Shown here: positions 28,201-37,800 of the stretch, piece after piece
How positions within the stretch are numbered: the stretch's first letter is position 1
How the letters are laid out: each line of letters starts with the position of its first letter
Source of the DNA: Actinoplanes sichuanensis
GTDB lineage: Bacteria; Actinomycetota; Actinomycetes; Mycobacteriales; Micromonosporaceae
NCBI RefSeq assembly: GCF_033097365.1
Contig: NZ_AP028461.1
Span: 11,187,501-11,251,500, forward strand
Direction: 5' to 3'
Length of the DNA stretch: 64,000 nucleotides
Program-made: the position numbers and the translations under genes
Notes under the pieces: model-generated
The model's input: only the letters and a program-made list of their open reading frames with translations
What the model was told of the DNA's origin: nothing
The model's database searches: none

Positions 28201-28811
28201 CACCCAGCGACGTCGAGGTCACCAAACCGTCCGGCACCGTCACCATCGAAGACGACGACACCGCCGTCAAGCCGACCCTCAACGCGGCGACCGGCACCAC
28301 CACCGGCAGCCAGCGGGTCCGGCTCTCCGGCACCGCCGCCCCCGGCACCACCGTCGAGCTGCTCAGCGCTCCCGGTGTCACCGGCACCGGCGGTTACCGG
28401 ACCGTCCTCACCGCCGAGGCCGACGACGACGGCAAATTCAGCTTCAACCCCAACTTCACCCAGGGATATCGGGTGTACGTGCGCGCCGACGGCCTGGTCT
28501 CGCCGGTGCGCACCATCCAGGTGCGGCAGGACCCGTCGATCGCCACCGCCTCGCCCGCTGCCGGGACCGCCCGGATCACCGTCACCGGAGACCCCGACCG
28601 GGCCGGGCAGGCGGTCACCGTGCAGCGGTTGAACAGCGGCGACTGGGACACCGTGACGACCGGCAAGCTCGGCGCCGACGGCACGTTCACGGCGACACAG
28701 CGTGGGCTGCGCTCCGGTCGTACGTACACATATCGGGCGGTCATCGCGGCGTCGACGTCACTCGGCATTCTCGCCGGCACGTCACCGACCCGACCGGTGA
28801 AGGTCCGCTGA
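19290..28811 (+). CDS. Giant secreted Calx-beta repeat protein (3173 aa), paralog 2
   Basis: About 25 Calx-beta-type domains: two divergent N-terminal domains, one five-domain cassette, then six copies of a three-domain cassette (c: FTVxxxxxVxEG...; d: PTLxxxxxxxEN...DPAExxDF; e: VxxxxxVxEx...ATSTEK...DYTT). The N-terminus carries the family signal motif PPFRLWAPARFRALVS before an Ala-rich core, with a probable cleavage near AYGA-SPG. The final 180 residues are the shared C-terminal two-lobe module (SGTAAPGTTVELLSAPG..., GYRVYVRADGLVSPVRTIQV..., ITVTGDPDRAGQAVTVQRL), ending in RPVKVR. Two cassettes are nearly identical copies 1071 bp apart. The third paralog starts 30 bp after the stop, so these two are probably one transcript. 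Tandem DNA repeats make assembly error possible. Confidence 0.93.
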   Translation: MRERKHRQPPFRLWAPARFRALVSIVAAAAAGLTPAAAVLLPASPAYGASPGDIIIEADIDDAEAGAFIFEIRRVGPTSTRLDLTYETVTVPETPFTGPLHQATPGVDFTAIVGGVQTFEPSSRDSVKRITVYGKADTNDENNEVFGLALTNVQDTANNLAIGRLIDDDDPPTYSFGSAGTVGESAGSVTTTATLSAWSDFPVTIPYKTTDGTAKDGEDYTATSGTLSFAAGDATEDIVVPILGDTKHENTTESFTVESTGVPTGVTVGPASRTIDITDDDAAPTVSIGTAGSAREGDTLNFPVTISAESRLPVTVTADTTGGGSATATDDFTAVTGATVTVPAGQTTANLPVVTKTDGVDEVVAETVEVTLTNPAGATLGTATNTGSIVDNIVTVTPDTAIAEGSATHDQVFSVTLPTASAVPIALGYTVAAGSATDGTDFDASTGTLNFAPGDLTKKITVPVRGDTTYEAGETFTITLTSGGEVTGGLGPYTFTIPNDDLKPTVTGVSSVSRAEGDTTDTATFTATISNPSNEPVTLDITSGDVTAAEALTGLGSDDFDIIDSSVDVPAGATTVGFGVRVNGDAIYEGTETANLTATVNGSESGAVQGSTASGVLTLTNDDAVPVVTFGNVTAPENTPAQALSATVSGTAQAAIPFTVTVADGTAEPGDYNAGSVVPSGNIAPGATSVNLGTIALGDDTVDDQVDAVDVTISPTGLVPKTATVTITDDAADTEPKVVGTAAVGPIGENAGPALVPVNLVFAGVSSAQSTEHTITVDYATSPNTAKATTDYTTATGTLTFTPGQTAKNVSVTLADDNFFEVNEDFTVGLSNAVGAAALEQATATVTVSDNDGSPPTFTVTQNGPVTEGGVATFTITLTGPAAIDTPFTITHTPGTAVETSTGQLGDDDYDAPTGTVTVLKDATTATFTVQTNPDTLYEGTQTATVSAERDGVTSVAAGAQNGTLTITDEDPIPTLVLTTSDHLEGTPFNITATSTGVTESNMTYTVAVAGDSANSADPAESGDFTGTTATVVRNGGTATSTPTTLIAVTPLGDTIDENTENIRASVNNDTLSRADSQQVYGILDAVSNMSPELTFGPPVTVAETGPAVVPVTKTWADLDPNDNDASSTEKTITVHYQAVDGTAKVTDDYTSATASGDLSFAMGDSSKNISVGLNDDGVYELNESFLVRLSAADGATIPVADQTVNITDNDSAARPTFTVDPVGGATVAEGGTAQYKIKLSAASLTATTFNLTMSGGEAQSGAMTPGGDDYTAPTTPVTINAGDLEATISIPVAADGVYEGTETRNLAVALDGSENDVTGTTQNRTITITDGDPMPTLALNSGNATEGTPFAITATQTGIAEDDIVYSVAAAGDSSGGDDPAEGGDFSVPAGTITVTGGTDTVTSPLKTVTVNGDLIDENTEKFTVVVTNDTAGAEAGRQTYGILDAAANMSPELVFGPPVTVTESDGNAVIPVSRSWAALAGGGNTATSTEKTITVQAQTSDGTAVQPADYTTTSSALSFAPGDTTKNVTVPIAPDGVYELTETFNVGLSQVVGATVPTASDTVTITDDDPTARPTFSLDPAAGTTVAEGGTVVYKVKLSAAAITNTIFDVTLTGGNAQSGGSDPGEADYTAPSATLTINAGLTEGTISIPVSADNVYEGDETRTLNVALASGQTDVTGSVQSQTITITDGDSVPAITLASATGAENTAAPVAATPTGVAQRNMIYTLTVAGDSANGANPAESGDYTHALTTFTLPGGSTSGVPVPVGSINLAADTIDEETETVKVNAHNDTAAITDAAGLYTITDDVNDTAPTVNLASLTTVAEAAGTASVTATLDFATSSAATTEKSVTVGYTTAPGTATAGDDYTTTTNTLSFTPGTNSANLSVPIAPDSLYETNERFDVTLSSPVNATLGTATNSVEITDDDASAIPGFTVSANQTVTEGAGVTADFTVTLDSPAAGTIDFDAAIVDVTTTDGGTLNLGTDDYTAPIGDFTIGKDQRTATVSIPIGNDAAYEGTESLTLQIKLDSGETLATGPQVDRTLTIADDETVPTLTMVAAQAAENAPVAVTATTSGLAERAMSYTLTLAGEAAPGGNAAEGADFTDSAVAGTVPGGTTAGTPVTLRSVPAAADTIDEPDETFRVTAHNDTYSTPDVSEVYTITDDPNDTAPTVNLASPTTVGEAAGPASVPVTLDFTGSSAATTEKAVTAGYTTSAGTATAGDDYTSSAGTVSFTPGNNSANISVPIVSDGLFETNERFDVTLANPANATLGTATNSVEITDDDGSAIPGFTVSANPTVAEGAGAVAELTVTLDSPAADTIDFDATVSDITATRGGTLNAGKDDYTAPTVDFTIAKDQRTAKVSIPIGNDTVYEGDETFTVQIARDSGETLATGAPVSRTVTITDDETVPTLTMVAAQAAENASLAVTATTTGVAERDMTYALALGGDATGSNNAAESADYTDNAGTTTVNGGTPSGSTVNLGSVPLSADKVDEPDETIKATVTNSTYTTGAVNGLYTITDDAADLPPSVSLGPITVSEALPAAAVPVTLTFLAGNDATSSEQAVTITPTILAVTAGPGDYGNPASPQTIAAGATTGSITVPLIDDKLREPDEQFIVRATAVGPTGATIGTDSGTVTITDDDQSIAQPTFSVGAASVSEGGGAATFTVALSEAVTGDVDLTVTIQDGTATDAAKGIGGDDYDPPAGTLRIKAGARSGTFTVPIKPDTVFENDETAKVTVALAAGETDATGAAKEAALTIGNDDSRPMLSLTPALSGVEGDFLSITGTIDGITQPDLSYGSLEVRPDTTGDPAEADDYKLLGNNVVVPGGSASGSRVDVASIELRDDTVDEATEALDLTLGLRKSSVRITDDPRDGAPTLSISDESIRENEQSVDLKITRKLADGTTGTERSISVPWRTVAGSAQDGTDFTASSGTAVIEPGRDSATISVPIIGDSAKEEDQDFVVRLGNATPSDVEVTKPSGTVTIEDDDTAVKPTLNAATGTTTGSQRVRLSGTAAPGTTVELLSAPGVTGTGGYRTVLTAEADDDGKFSFNPNFTQGYRVYVRADGLVSPVRTIQVRQDPSIATASPAAGTARITVTGDPDRAGQAVTVQRLNSGDWDTVTTGKLGADGTFTATQRGLRSGRTYTYRAVIAASTSLGILAGTSPTRPVKVR
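24731..26872 (+). repeat. Tandem duplication of a 1071-bp (357-codon) domain cassette
   Basis: Copy 1 (about 24731-25801) and copy 2 (about 25802-26872) encode the same three Calx-beta domains in the order e-c-d. Fixed points lie exactly 1071 bp apart: GACGGTGAA (24731/25802), TTCACGGTGTCGGCGAAC (25089/26160) and CCGTGCCCACCCTGAC (25441/26512), the last followed by an almost unchanged CGCGCAAGCGGCGGAGAACGCC. Similarity fades at the far end of copy 2, so the boundaries are approximate. The copy number is in frame. Confidence 0.8.
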
Positions 28812-28841
28812 CGAACCGAACTCCTAGGGACGAGAGAACCC

Positions 28842-31800
28842 ATGCGCAATCGACGGAACATCCGTACGTCCGACGACGTCCCGTTCCGGCTGTGGGCGCC
28901 GGCGAGATTCCGTACCGCTGTCTCGGTCATCGCGGCCACCGCCGCCGGGTTCGTTCCCGCGACGGCGATCCTCCCGCGCCCGGCGCTGGCACTCACCGTC
29001 CCGACGGTGACCGTGGCGGACGCGGCCGAGGTCGCCGAGGGCGAGACCCTGCACTTCCCGCTGACCTTGAGTGAACCCGCCGCCTACCCGGTCAGCGTGC
29101 GGGTCTCCACCGAGGGCGGCACGGCGATCGGCGGCAACGACGACTACACCACCCTGACCGGAGTGGAGGTCGTCTTCGATCCGGGCCAGACGGTCAAGAC
29201 GGTCGACGTGCCGACGAGAGCCGACAACAGTCCCGAGGACGAGCCGGAGACGGTCAACCTCCGGATCATCGATCCCGGAGCCGTGAACCCGGGAGTACGG
29301 ATGACCGGAATGGGCCGGATCGTCGACGCCCGGCTGATGGTGAATGCGGTCCAGCCGATCATCGAGGGCGACGACCCCGGCCGTACCCAGGAGTTCGACG
29401 TCTCGCTCAACGTCGCCTTCCAGACCACCGTCACCGTCGAATACTCGCTGCTCGACGGTTCGGCGCTCGCCGGACAGGACTACACCGCGGCCACCGACGT
29501 GCCCCTCACCTTCGCGCCGGGGGAGCGGACGAAGCGCATCCAGGTGACGATCAACGGTGACGACGCCGACGGCGACGGCGTGGACAAGTACTTCCAGATA
29601 GCCTTCAGCGACCTGACCGGTGGCTCCGTGGTCGGGCTGGAGACGCGTACCTTCAACATTCTCGACGACGACGGCGTGCCGCAGATCGCGGCGGTGACCA
29701 GCCGGACCCTGCCGGAAGGCGACAGTGGGCCCACGGTCGCGACCTTCACCGTGATCCTGACCAACCCCGCGACCGAAGAGGTCGTCCTCGGAGTGTCCGC
29801 TCAGGACCAGACCGCGGTGCAGGCCCCCGGTGCGATCGGCGCGGACGACTACGACGTGCCGCCCACCGTGACTTTCGAGACCGGCGAGTCGACCGCGACG
29901 TTCGACGTGCGGATCAACGGTGACGAGGTCTACGAGAAGGACGAGAGCGCCCGGATCACGGTCGCGCCGGGAACCGGATTGATCGGTTCGACGTCCGAGG
30001 CGACCCTGATCATCACCAACGACGACGACCGTCCCCAGATCACCCTCGACCCCCTCGACCAGCCCGAGGGAATGCAGGCGAACCTCTCGTTCACGGTGAC
30101 CGGCGAAGCGCAGGAGGCGTTTCCGTGGAATGCCAGGATCGAGAACGTCTCGGACGGTGTCGCCGATCCGGCCGAACCGTACGACTACCAGAGCTCGGGC
30201 CTCAGCCAGTTCTGGGGTCCCAACAACTCCGGCACACTTCAGCCCGGCGACGAGCGGATCGATCTGGGTCCCATCCAGTTCAATAACGACAACCGTGACG
30301 AATACGACGAGATGTTGAAGGTCATCCTGGACGCTCCAGGACTCGGCCAGTTCCACGGTTTCGGCACGATTCGCGACTCGGAGTCGGACAAGGAGCCCCA
30401 GCTCGTTCTGCCGGAGCGGTTCGCGGTCAAGGAGTCGGATCCGGCGAAGCTCCCGTTCAAGCTCGAATTCCCCACGGGGTGGCCCTCGCAGAACACCGCC
30501 ACGTCGACGGAGAAGACCGTCAAGGTGGATTACACGGTGCAGGGTGCCTCCGCTCAGGAGGGCGTGGACTTCACCGCCGCCTCCGGCACGCTGACCTTCA
30601 GCCTTCAGCCCTCCGCCGGCGGCCCTCTGGCTTACGCCGCCGACATCACCATCCCGATCAGCGAGGACTGGATGCCGGAGGGCGACGAGTTCTTCACCGT
30701 CGTGCTGAGCAATCCCCGGAACGTCGTGCTGAACAGGCCGTTGAACAATGAGGTCTCGGACGCTTCGGTGGACGTGTACGTCATGAGTGACATACGCCAG
30801 GTGAACGTCGGAAACGCGGCAGCCACACGCGAGGGCCGGTCGCTGCTGTTTCCGGTGACGCTCAACGTTCCGAGTGATGTCCCCATCACGGTGAAGCTCG
30901 CCGTGACGGGTGGGACGGCCACGGCGGGCGCCGACTATTCCGAGTGGATCCAGCCCGTGCGGTTTCAGGGCATGTGGGACACCCGTAGAGACTTCATGGT
31001 CAACACGATCCCGGACGATGAGGTGGAGGCCGAACCCGAGACGGTGTCCGTGTCGATCATCGACCCCGACCTCGCCATGCTCGGCCCCGGTGTGACCGCC
31101 ACCGGAACGATCACCGACGAGGAACCCGCGTTGCCGGCCATCGAGTCGGTCACCGCGGTTCCCCAGCCGGAGGGCAACGGATATTCGCAGGTGCCGTTCG
31201 AGGTCGAGCTGACCGCCCCGAGCCCGCAGGACGTCACCCTCAACCTGACCGGTGACGACGGCACCGCGGTTCAACCGATGAACGGTATGGGCACCAACGA
31301 CTACTCCCTGCCGCCCACCGTGACGATCCCGGCCAACCAGACCACCGCCACGTTCTGGGTGACCGTTTACGGCGACATGGTCTACGAGAAGGACGAGACC
31401 GCGAGCATCATCGTCACGCCACGCGAGAACGATCCGCTGGTGGGCGGCGGGCCGCAGTCCGCGACACTGAGCATCGTCAACGACGACGCGAAGCCGACCT
31501 TCGTCCTTGAGCGTCTGGAGCGGGACGAGGGCAACCTGGGCGCCTTCGTGCGGTTCTCCGTCACCGGTGACGCGCAGGACCCGATTCCCCTGACGGCGAC
31601 CCTGGAGGGCGCCGCCGACGACTTCGGCAGCGACCCGGCCGAGGACGGTGACCTCGACAAGAGCGGATTCCAGTCCACCGTCACCCTGCCGCCGGGCGCG
31701 CGGCAACTCGAGCTGGGCGTCCTGGATTTCCGGATCGACCACGTCGACGAGTTCGACGAGACGTTCCGGGTCACCGTCGAGGATCCGGACGGGGTTCGGA

Positions 31801-34800
31801 CCTCCGGGTTCGGCACGATCCGGGACAACTGGAACGATCAACAGCCTCGGATCGTGCTGGCGAACCCGATGTCGGTCCTCGAGGGGGAGACCGCCACGGT
31901 ACCGGTCCGGCTCGACTACACCGGAAACGGTGGCAACACGACCGGCAGCGAGAAACCCATCTCGGTCGACTACGCCGTGCATCCGAACGGCGCGAGTCAG
32001 GACGACTTCCGGCCCACCGGCGGCACCTTGGACTTCCCCCCGAACGCCACCGAGATGGGGTTCACCATCGCGACGGTCGCGGATCAGATCCCGGAGCAGG
32101 ACGAGATGATCAACATCGTCCTGGTCAACGCCAAGAACGCCAGCGCCGACGGTGCCTGGGGCAACATGACGATCAAGGAGACGCCATCGGCGGTGAGCAT
32201 CGGCCCACCGCCGGCCACCGTCGTCGAGGGCGCGCCGCTCCGGTTCCCGGTCACGCTGGACCGCCCGAGCGCCTACCCGATCAACGTCTCCATCTCGGTC
32301 GCGTCCGGCACCGCAAACGTGAACGAGGACTATCAGTCGTTCTACAACACGACGGTGTACTTCAATCCCGGGGAGACGAGCCGGTTCGTCGATGTGTGGA
32401 CGAACTCCGACAACGTGGCCGAACCCGATCCGGAAACGATCACCCTGGAGATCACCAACACCGGCGGTGCCACGGCGGGAAACCTGACCGCCACCGGCGA
32501 GATCGTCGACGGCGTGATCACGGTGACTCCGGTCGGCGAGATCACCGAGGGTACGAGCGGCGTTCGTGACCAGCTTTTCGACGTGCGGCTCAGCGCTCCG
32601 GTGGACATGCCGCTGTGGCTCAGTTACGACCTGGTCGCCGGGACCGCGAGTTCCTATCAGGACTTCGACCCGAACTCCGGGCAGCTCAACTTCCAGCCGG
32701 GGGAGACCCACAAACAGATCTCCGTGCCGATTCGCGGCGACCTGCTGCCGGAAGGGGCCGGCGAAACCTTCAAGATCCGGCTGTATAACAACTCCGGCGG
32801 CATGGTCTACCGGGAGACGAAGGAATACACGTTCACGATCGTCGAGGACGACACTCCGGCCACCGTCCTGGCGATGGATCCGGTGACCGTGAACGAGGGC
32901 GGGTTCAACACCATGACGGCCTGGTTCACGGTCCGGTTGAGCCAACCGACCGCGGCGCCACTTCGACTGCAGGTCACCGGGGTCGACGGCAGCGCCGTCC
33001 GGGCGATGAACGGCATCGGCGGCATGGACTACGCCGCCTATGACAACTTCGTGTACTTCCAGCCCGGCCAGGACACCGCGACCTTCGGCGTGCAGGTCTT
33101 CGGCGACATGATCTACGAGCAGGACGAGACCGCGACGATCGTCGTCCGCCCGGAGGACGGTGAACCGAACGTGGTCGGGCCCCCGCAGGAGGCGACGCTC
33201 ACGATCGTCAACGACGACGCCGCTCCGAAGCTGACCCTCGACGGCCCCGACCAGTGGGAGGGCAACCAGTGGGCCGGCGTCTCGTTCACCGTCACCGGTC
33301 AGGCCCAGGACGCGATCGCCTGGACTGCCTCCGTCGCGGGGGCCGCCGACGACAACGGCAGCGACCCGGCTGAGGACGACGACTTCGACGCGAGCAACCT
33401 ACGGCTGTCGGGCACGCTGGAACCCGGCGCCAACCGGATCGACCTGGGTGCGATCGCTTTGCGAACCGACAATGTCGACGAGTTCGACGAGACGATCCGG
33501 ATCAGTGTCAGCTCACCCGGTGCGGGGTCGTCCGCCGGCTTCTGGACGGTCCGGGACTCGGGGAACGACCAGCCGCCGCGGATCATGCTGGGCACGCCGT
33601 TGACGGTCATCGAGGGCGGGCCCGCCACGGTGCCGGTGAAGCTGGACTACTCCTGGAACGGCGGCATGACCACCGGCTCCGAGAAACCGATCTCGGTCCA
33701 GTACAACGTCCAACCCGGCAGCGCGACCGAGACCGACGACTACAGCCCGACCAGCGGAACGCTGACCTTCGCCCCGGGCGCCACCGAGGCGACGCTCACG
33801 ATCCCGACCACTGCGGACTCGGTCGTCGAACCGGAGGAGACCGTCAACATCTCCCTGTTCAACCCCAGGAACGCCGACATGGGGAACGGCTGGGGCACGC
33901 TGACGATCAAGGAGACGCCGCCGGTGGTGAGCGTCGGCACGCCCGCCGCCGGTGTGGTCGAGGGGCAGACGATCCGGTTCCCGGTCACGCTGGACCGGCC
34001 GAGCGGCTCGCCGATCACGATCCGGGTCTCCACCACCGACGGCACCGCCATCGGAGACGTCGACTACGAGCGGATCTACGACCAGTGGGTGACGTTCCAG
34101 CCGGGCGAGATCACCAAGACCATCGATGTACGGACCAGGTACGACGGAGACACCGAACCGGGTTCGGAGACGGTCGGCTTGACGATCACCGACACCGGTG
34201 GGGCGATCGCCGGAACGTTGACCGCGACCGGCAAGATGCTCGACGGCGTGATCTCGGTGACCCCGGTCGGTGAGATCTTCGAGGGCCACGCGGGCGTCCG
34301 TGACCAGGTCTTCGAGGTCCGGCTGAGTATGGCTGTGGACGCCCGGATCCAGATGGACTACGAGATTCTCGCCGGCACCGCGACCCCGTCGGTGGACTTC
34401 GATCTCGTCCAACCCGGGCAGATCGTCTTCGAGCCGGGGGAGATGACCAAGCAGATCGTCGTGCCGATCCGTGGCGATACGACCGCGGAGCCGGCCGACG
34501 AGACCTTCCTGATCAGGCTGCAGCACATCTACACCACCGTCCCCTTCTCCGGTGGTGGGGACCATCTCTTCAGCATCATCGACGACGACGGCCCGTCCGG
34601 GATCGCGGCCGTCGGCTCCGTGGCGCAGGAGGAGGGTGGGGCGGCCACCCAGGCCACCTTCACGGTCAAGCTGAGCCACCCCACCGCGGTCCCGCTGGAC
34701 CTGCCGATCACCGCCGATGACGGCACCGCGGTCCGGACCGGGAGCGGCGCGGGCGGCCAGGACTTCACGGTCCCGAGTTCGGTGCACTTCGACGCGGGTC

Positions 34801-37800
34801 AGTACAGCGCCACCTTCGACGTCCAGATCAACGGTGACGCCGTCTACGAGAAGGACGAGACCGCGGCGATCATCGTCAGCCCGCCCGCCGGCGACCAGGA
34901 CGTGAGCGGTGAACCGCGCACCGGCACCCTCACGATCGTCAACGACGACGCCGCCCCGAAACTGACCTTCGACGGCTTCGACCAGTCCGAGGGCACCGGC
35001 GGCATCGGCGTCTGGTTCACCGCCACCGGCACCGCACAGGACCCGCTGCCGTGGACCGCCACGGTCGGCGGCGACGTCTTCAACGGCAGTGACCCGGCTG
35101 AGGAGACCGACTTCACCCGGACCGGCCTCACCCTGTCCGGCACGCTCGCCCCCGGCGGCACCCGGGTCGACGTCGGAACCCTGGACTTCACCATGGACTC
35201 CGCCGACGAGTACGACGAGACCATCAAGGTCGCCGCCGACCTCGAGGGCGGCACCTCCACCGGGTTCGGGACCATCCGGGACTGGCACACCCAACTGCCG
35301 CCCAAGGTCATCCCGGCGGGGCAGGTCTCGGTCAACGAGGCGGGTACCGCGTTCGTGCCGGTCAACCTCGACTTCACCGCGGTGCCCGGCAACACCGCGA
35401 CGTCCACCGAGAAGGTCGTCACCGTCGACTACAGCACCGCCCCGAACACCGCGACCGCCGACGTCGACTACCAGACGACCACCGGCACGCTGGTCTTCGA
35501 CCCGTCGACCACGTCGGCTGACATCGCCGTACCCACCCTGCCCGACGCGGACGACGCCGAAGGCGACGAATCGTTCCTCGTCCTGCTCGGCAACACCAGG
35601 AACGCCGACCTCGGCGCCACCTCGTCCACCGTCACCATCAAGGGCCCCGCGGCCCCGGTACCGACCTTCCAGGTCACCCCGGACGTGTACGTCACCGAGG
35701 GACAGTCCGCCGCGCAGATCACGGTCTCGTTGAGCGAGCCGACGTTCACCCCGGTGCAGTTCGCCGTCTCCACCACCGACGGGACCGCGCGGCACGGTGG
35801 ATCCGGTCCGGGCGGCGACGACTACATGACGCCGATGCTCCTCCTCACCATCCCGGCCGGCGCGACGACCGGCACGATCACCATCCCGATCATCGGCGAC
35901 GCGGTCTTCGAGCCGAAGGAATCCGCGCAGGTCACGGTGGCTCTCGCCACCGGCGAGACGGATGCGGTCGGTACGCCGCAGCAGAGCACCCTGACCATCG
36001 CCGACGATGACCCGGTCCCCTCCGTCACCCTGAACCCGGTCACCGGGCAGGAGGGCGGCGCCGTCGACGTCATGGCCGTACCGGAGGGCGTGGCGCAGGA
36101 ACCGATCGACTTCCTGATGAACCTCAGCGGAGACGCCACCGACGGCGCCGATCCCGCCGAGGCGGTCGACTTCTCCGCCGTACCGCGGGCCGTCCTGCCC
36201 GGAGGGAGCACCGGTCCGGTTTCGGTGGGTTCGGTCAAACTGGCGGCCGACAAGATCGACGAGGACGTCGAGTCGGTCAAGGTGACGCTGGAGAACCTGG
36301 CGGATCCCGGACAACCGGCCGTCTCCACCCGGGTCCGGGTCCTCGACGACCCGATCGACCAGCCACCGGCGGTCGGCGTCGAGACCGTCAGTGTGTCGGA
36401 GGGCGCCGGCGTCGCCGAGATTCCGGTGAGCCTGCGCTACGAGACCGGCAACGACGCCACCTCGACCGAACGTCCGATCTCGATCCAGTACCTGACGACT
36501 CCGGCATCCGCGGGCGCCGACGACTTCGGGTCCCCGATCTCGTCGAACCCGCTGGTCATCCAGCCCGGCGCGACGAGCGGCACGATCCGGGTGCCGATCA
36601 CCAACGACAACCGCTTCGAGCCGTCCGAGGTGTTCATGGTGCAGGCCACCGGGCTCGCACCGGCGGACGTCAGAGCAGCGGTCGATCTGGCCGTCATCAC
36701 CATCGACGATGACGACTCCGCCTCCCGCCCGTCGTTCTCGGCGACCGACACGCTGACCGTCCGGGAGAGCGCCGGCAGCGCCGGCGTCACGGTCGAACTG
36801 AGCACGGCGGCGCCCAGCGACATCGACCTCACCGTCGGCGTTCGTGACGGTACGGCCACCGACACCGGCCCGGGAGCCGGCGGCGACGACTACGACCTTC
36901 CCCCCACGGCCGTACGCATCCCGCAGGGCGCCCGGTCGGCGACGGTGAATCTGCCGATCCGCCCCGACGACGTGTACGAGGGTGACGAGAAGGCACAGGT
37001 CACCGTCGCACTGGCGGCCGGCGAGGACGATGCCGTCGGCAGTCCGCGGGAGGTCACCCTGGCGATCACCGACGACGATGCCGCACCCACGTTCAGCCTC
37101 GAACCGACCGCCGCCACCGTGGCCGAGGGCGACACGATCGAGCTGTTCGGCACGGTGAAGGGCGTGGCGCAGCGGGAGTATCGGATCGACACGTCAGCCG
37201 CAGCCGGCGCGGCGGCGGCTGACGATGCGGCCGAGCCGGACGACTACGAACTCGAGCAGGCGCCGGTCACGGTGCCCGGCGGTACCCCGAGCGGTACTCG
37301 GCTCCGCCTCGGCGCGATCAGCTTCCCCGGCGACAGCATCGATGAGGACACCGAGTCGGCCACCGTGTCCATCGCCGGAACCACCCGCACCTTCCGCATC
37401 AACGACGACCCGGCCGACACCCCGCCGACCGTCTCCATCGACGGCGCGTCGGTCGGTGAGAGCGACGGCCGGGTCTCGCTCACCGTCGACCTCCGATTCA
37501 GTGGTGCCACCAGCACCGAACGCATCATCAGCGTGCCGTGGCAGACCGTGGACGGTACCGCCGACGCGGGCAAGGACTACACCAAGTCGGGCGGCACCCT
37601 CACCTTCGCTCCGGGCACCACCACCGCCACGGTCACGGTGCCGATCCTCGGCGACACCAAGGACGAGTCGGACCAGACCTTCACGGTGCGGCTCGGCTCC
37701 GCGTCGCCCGCCGACGTGAAGGTCACCGAGCCGGACGGTCTGGTCACCATCGAGGACGACGACAAGGCGAAGGCGCCTACCGTCAGCGCGCCCGCCAGCA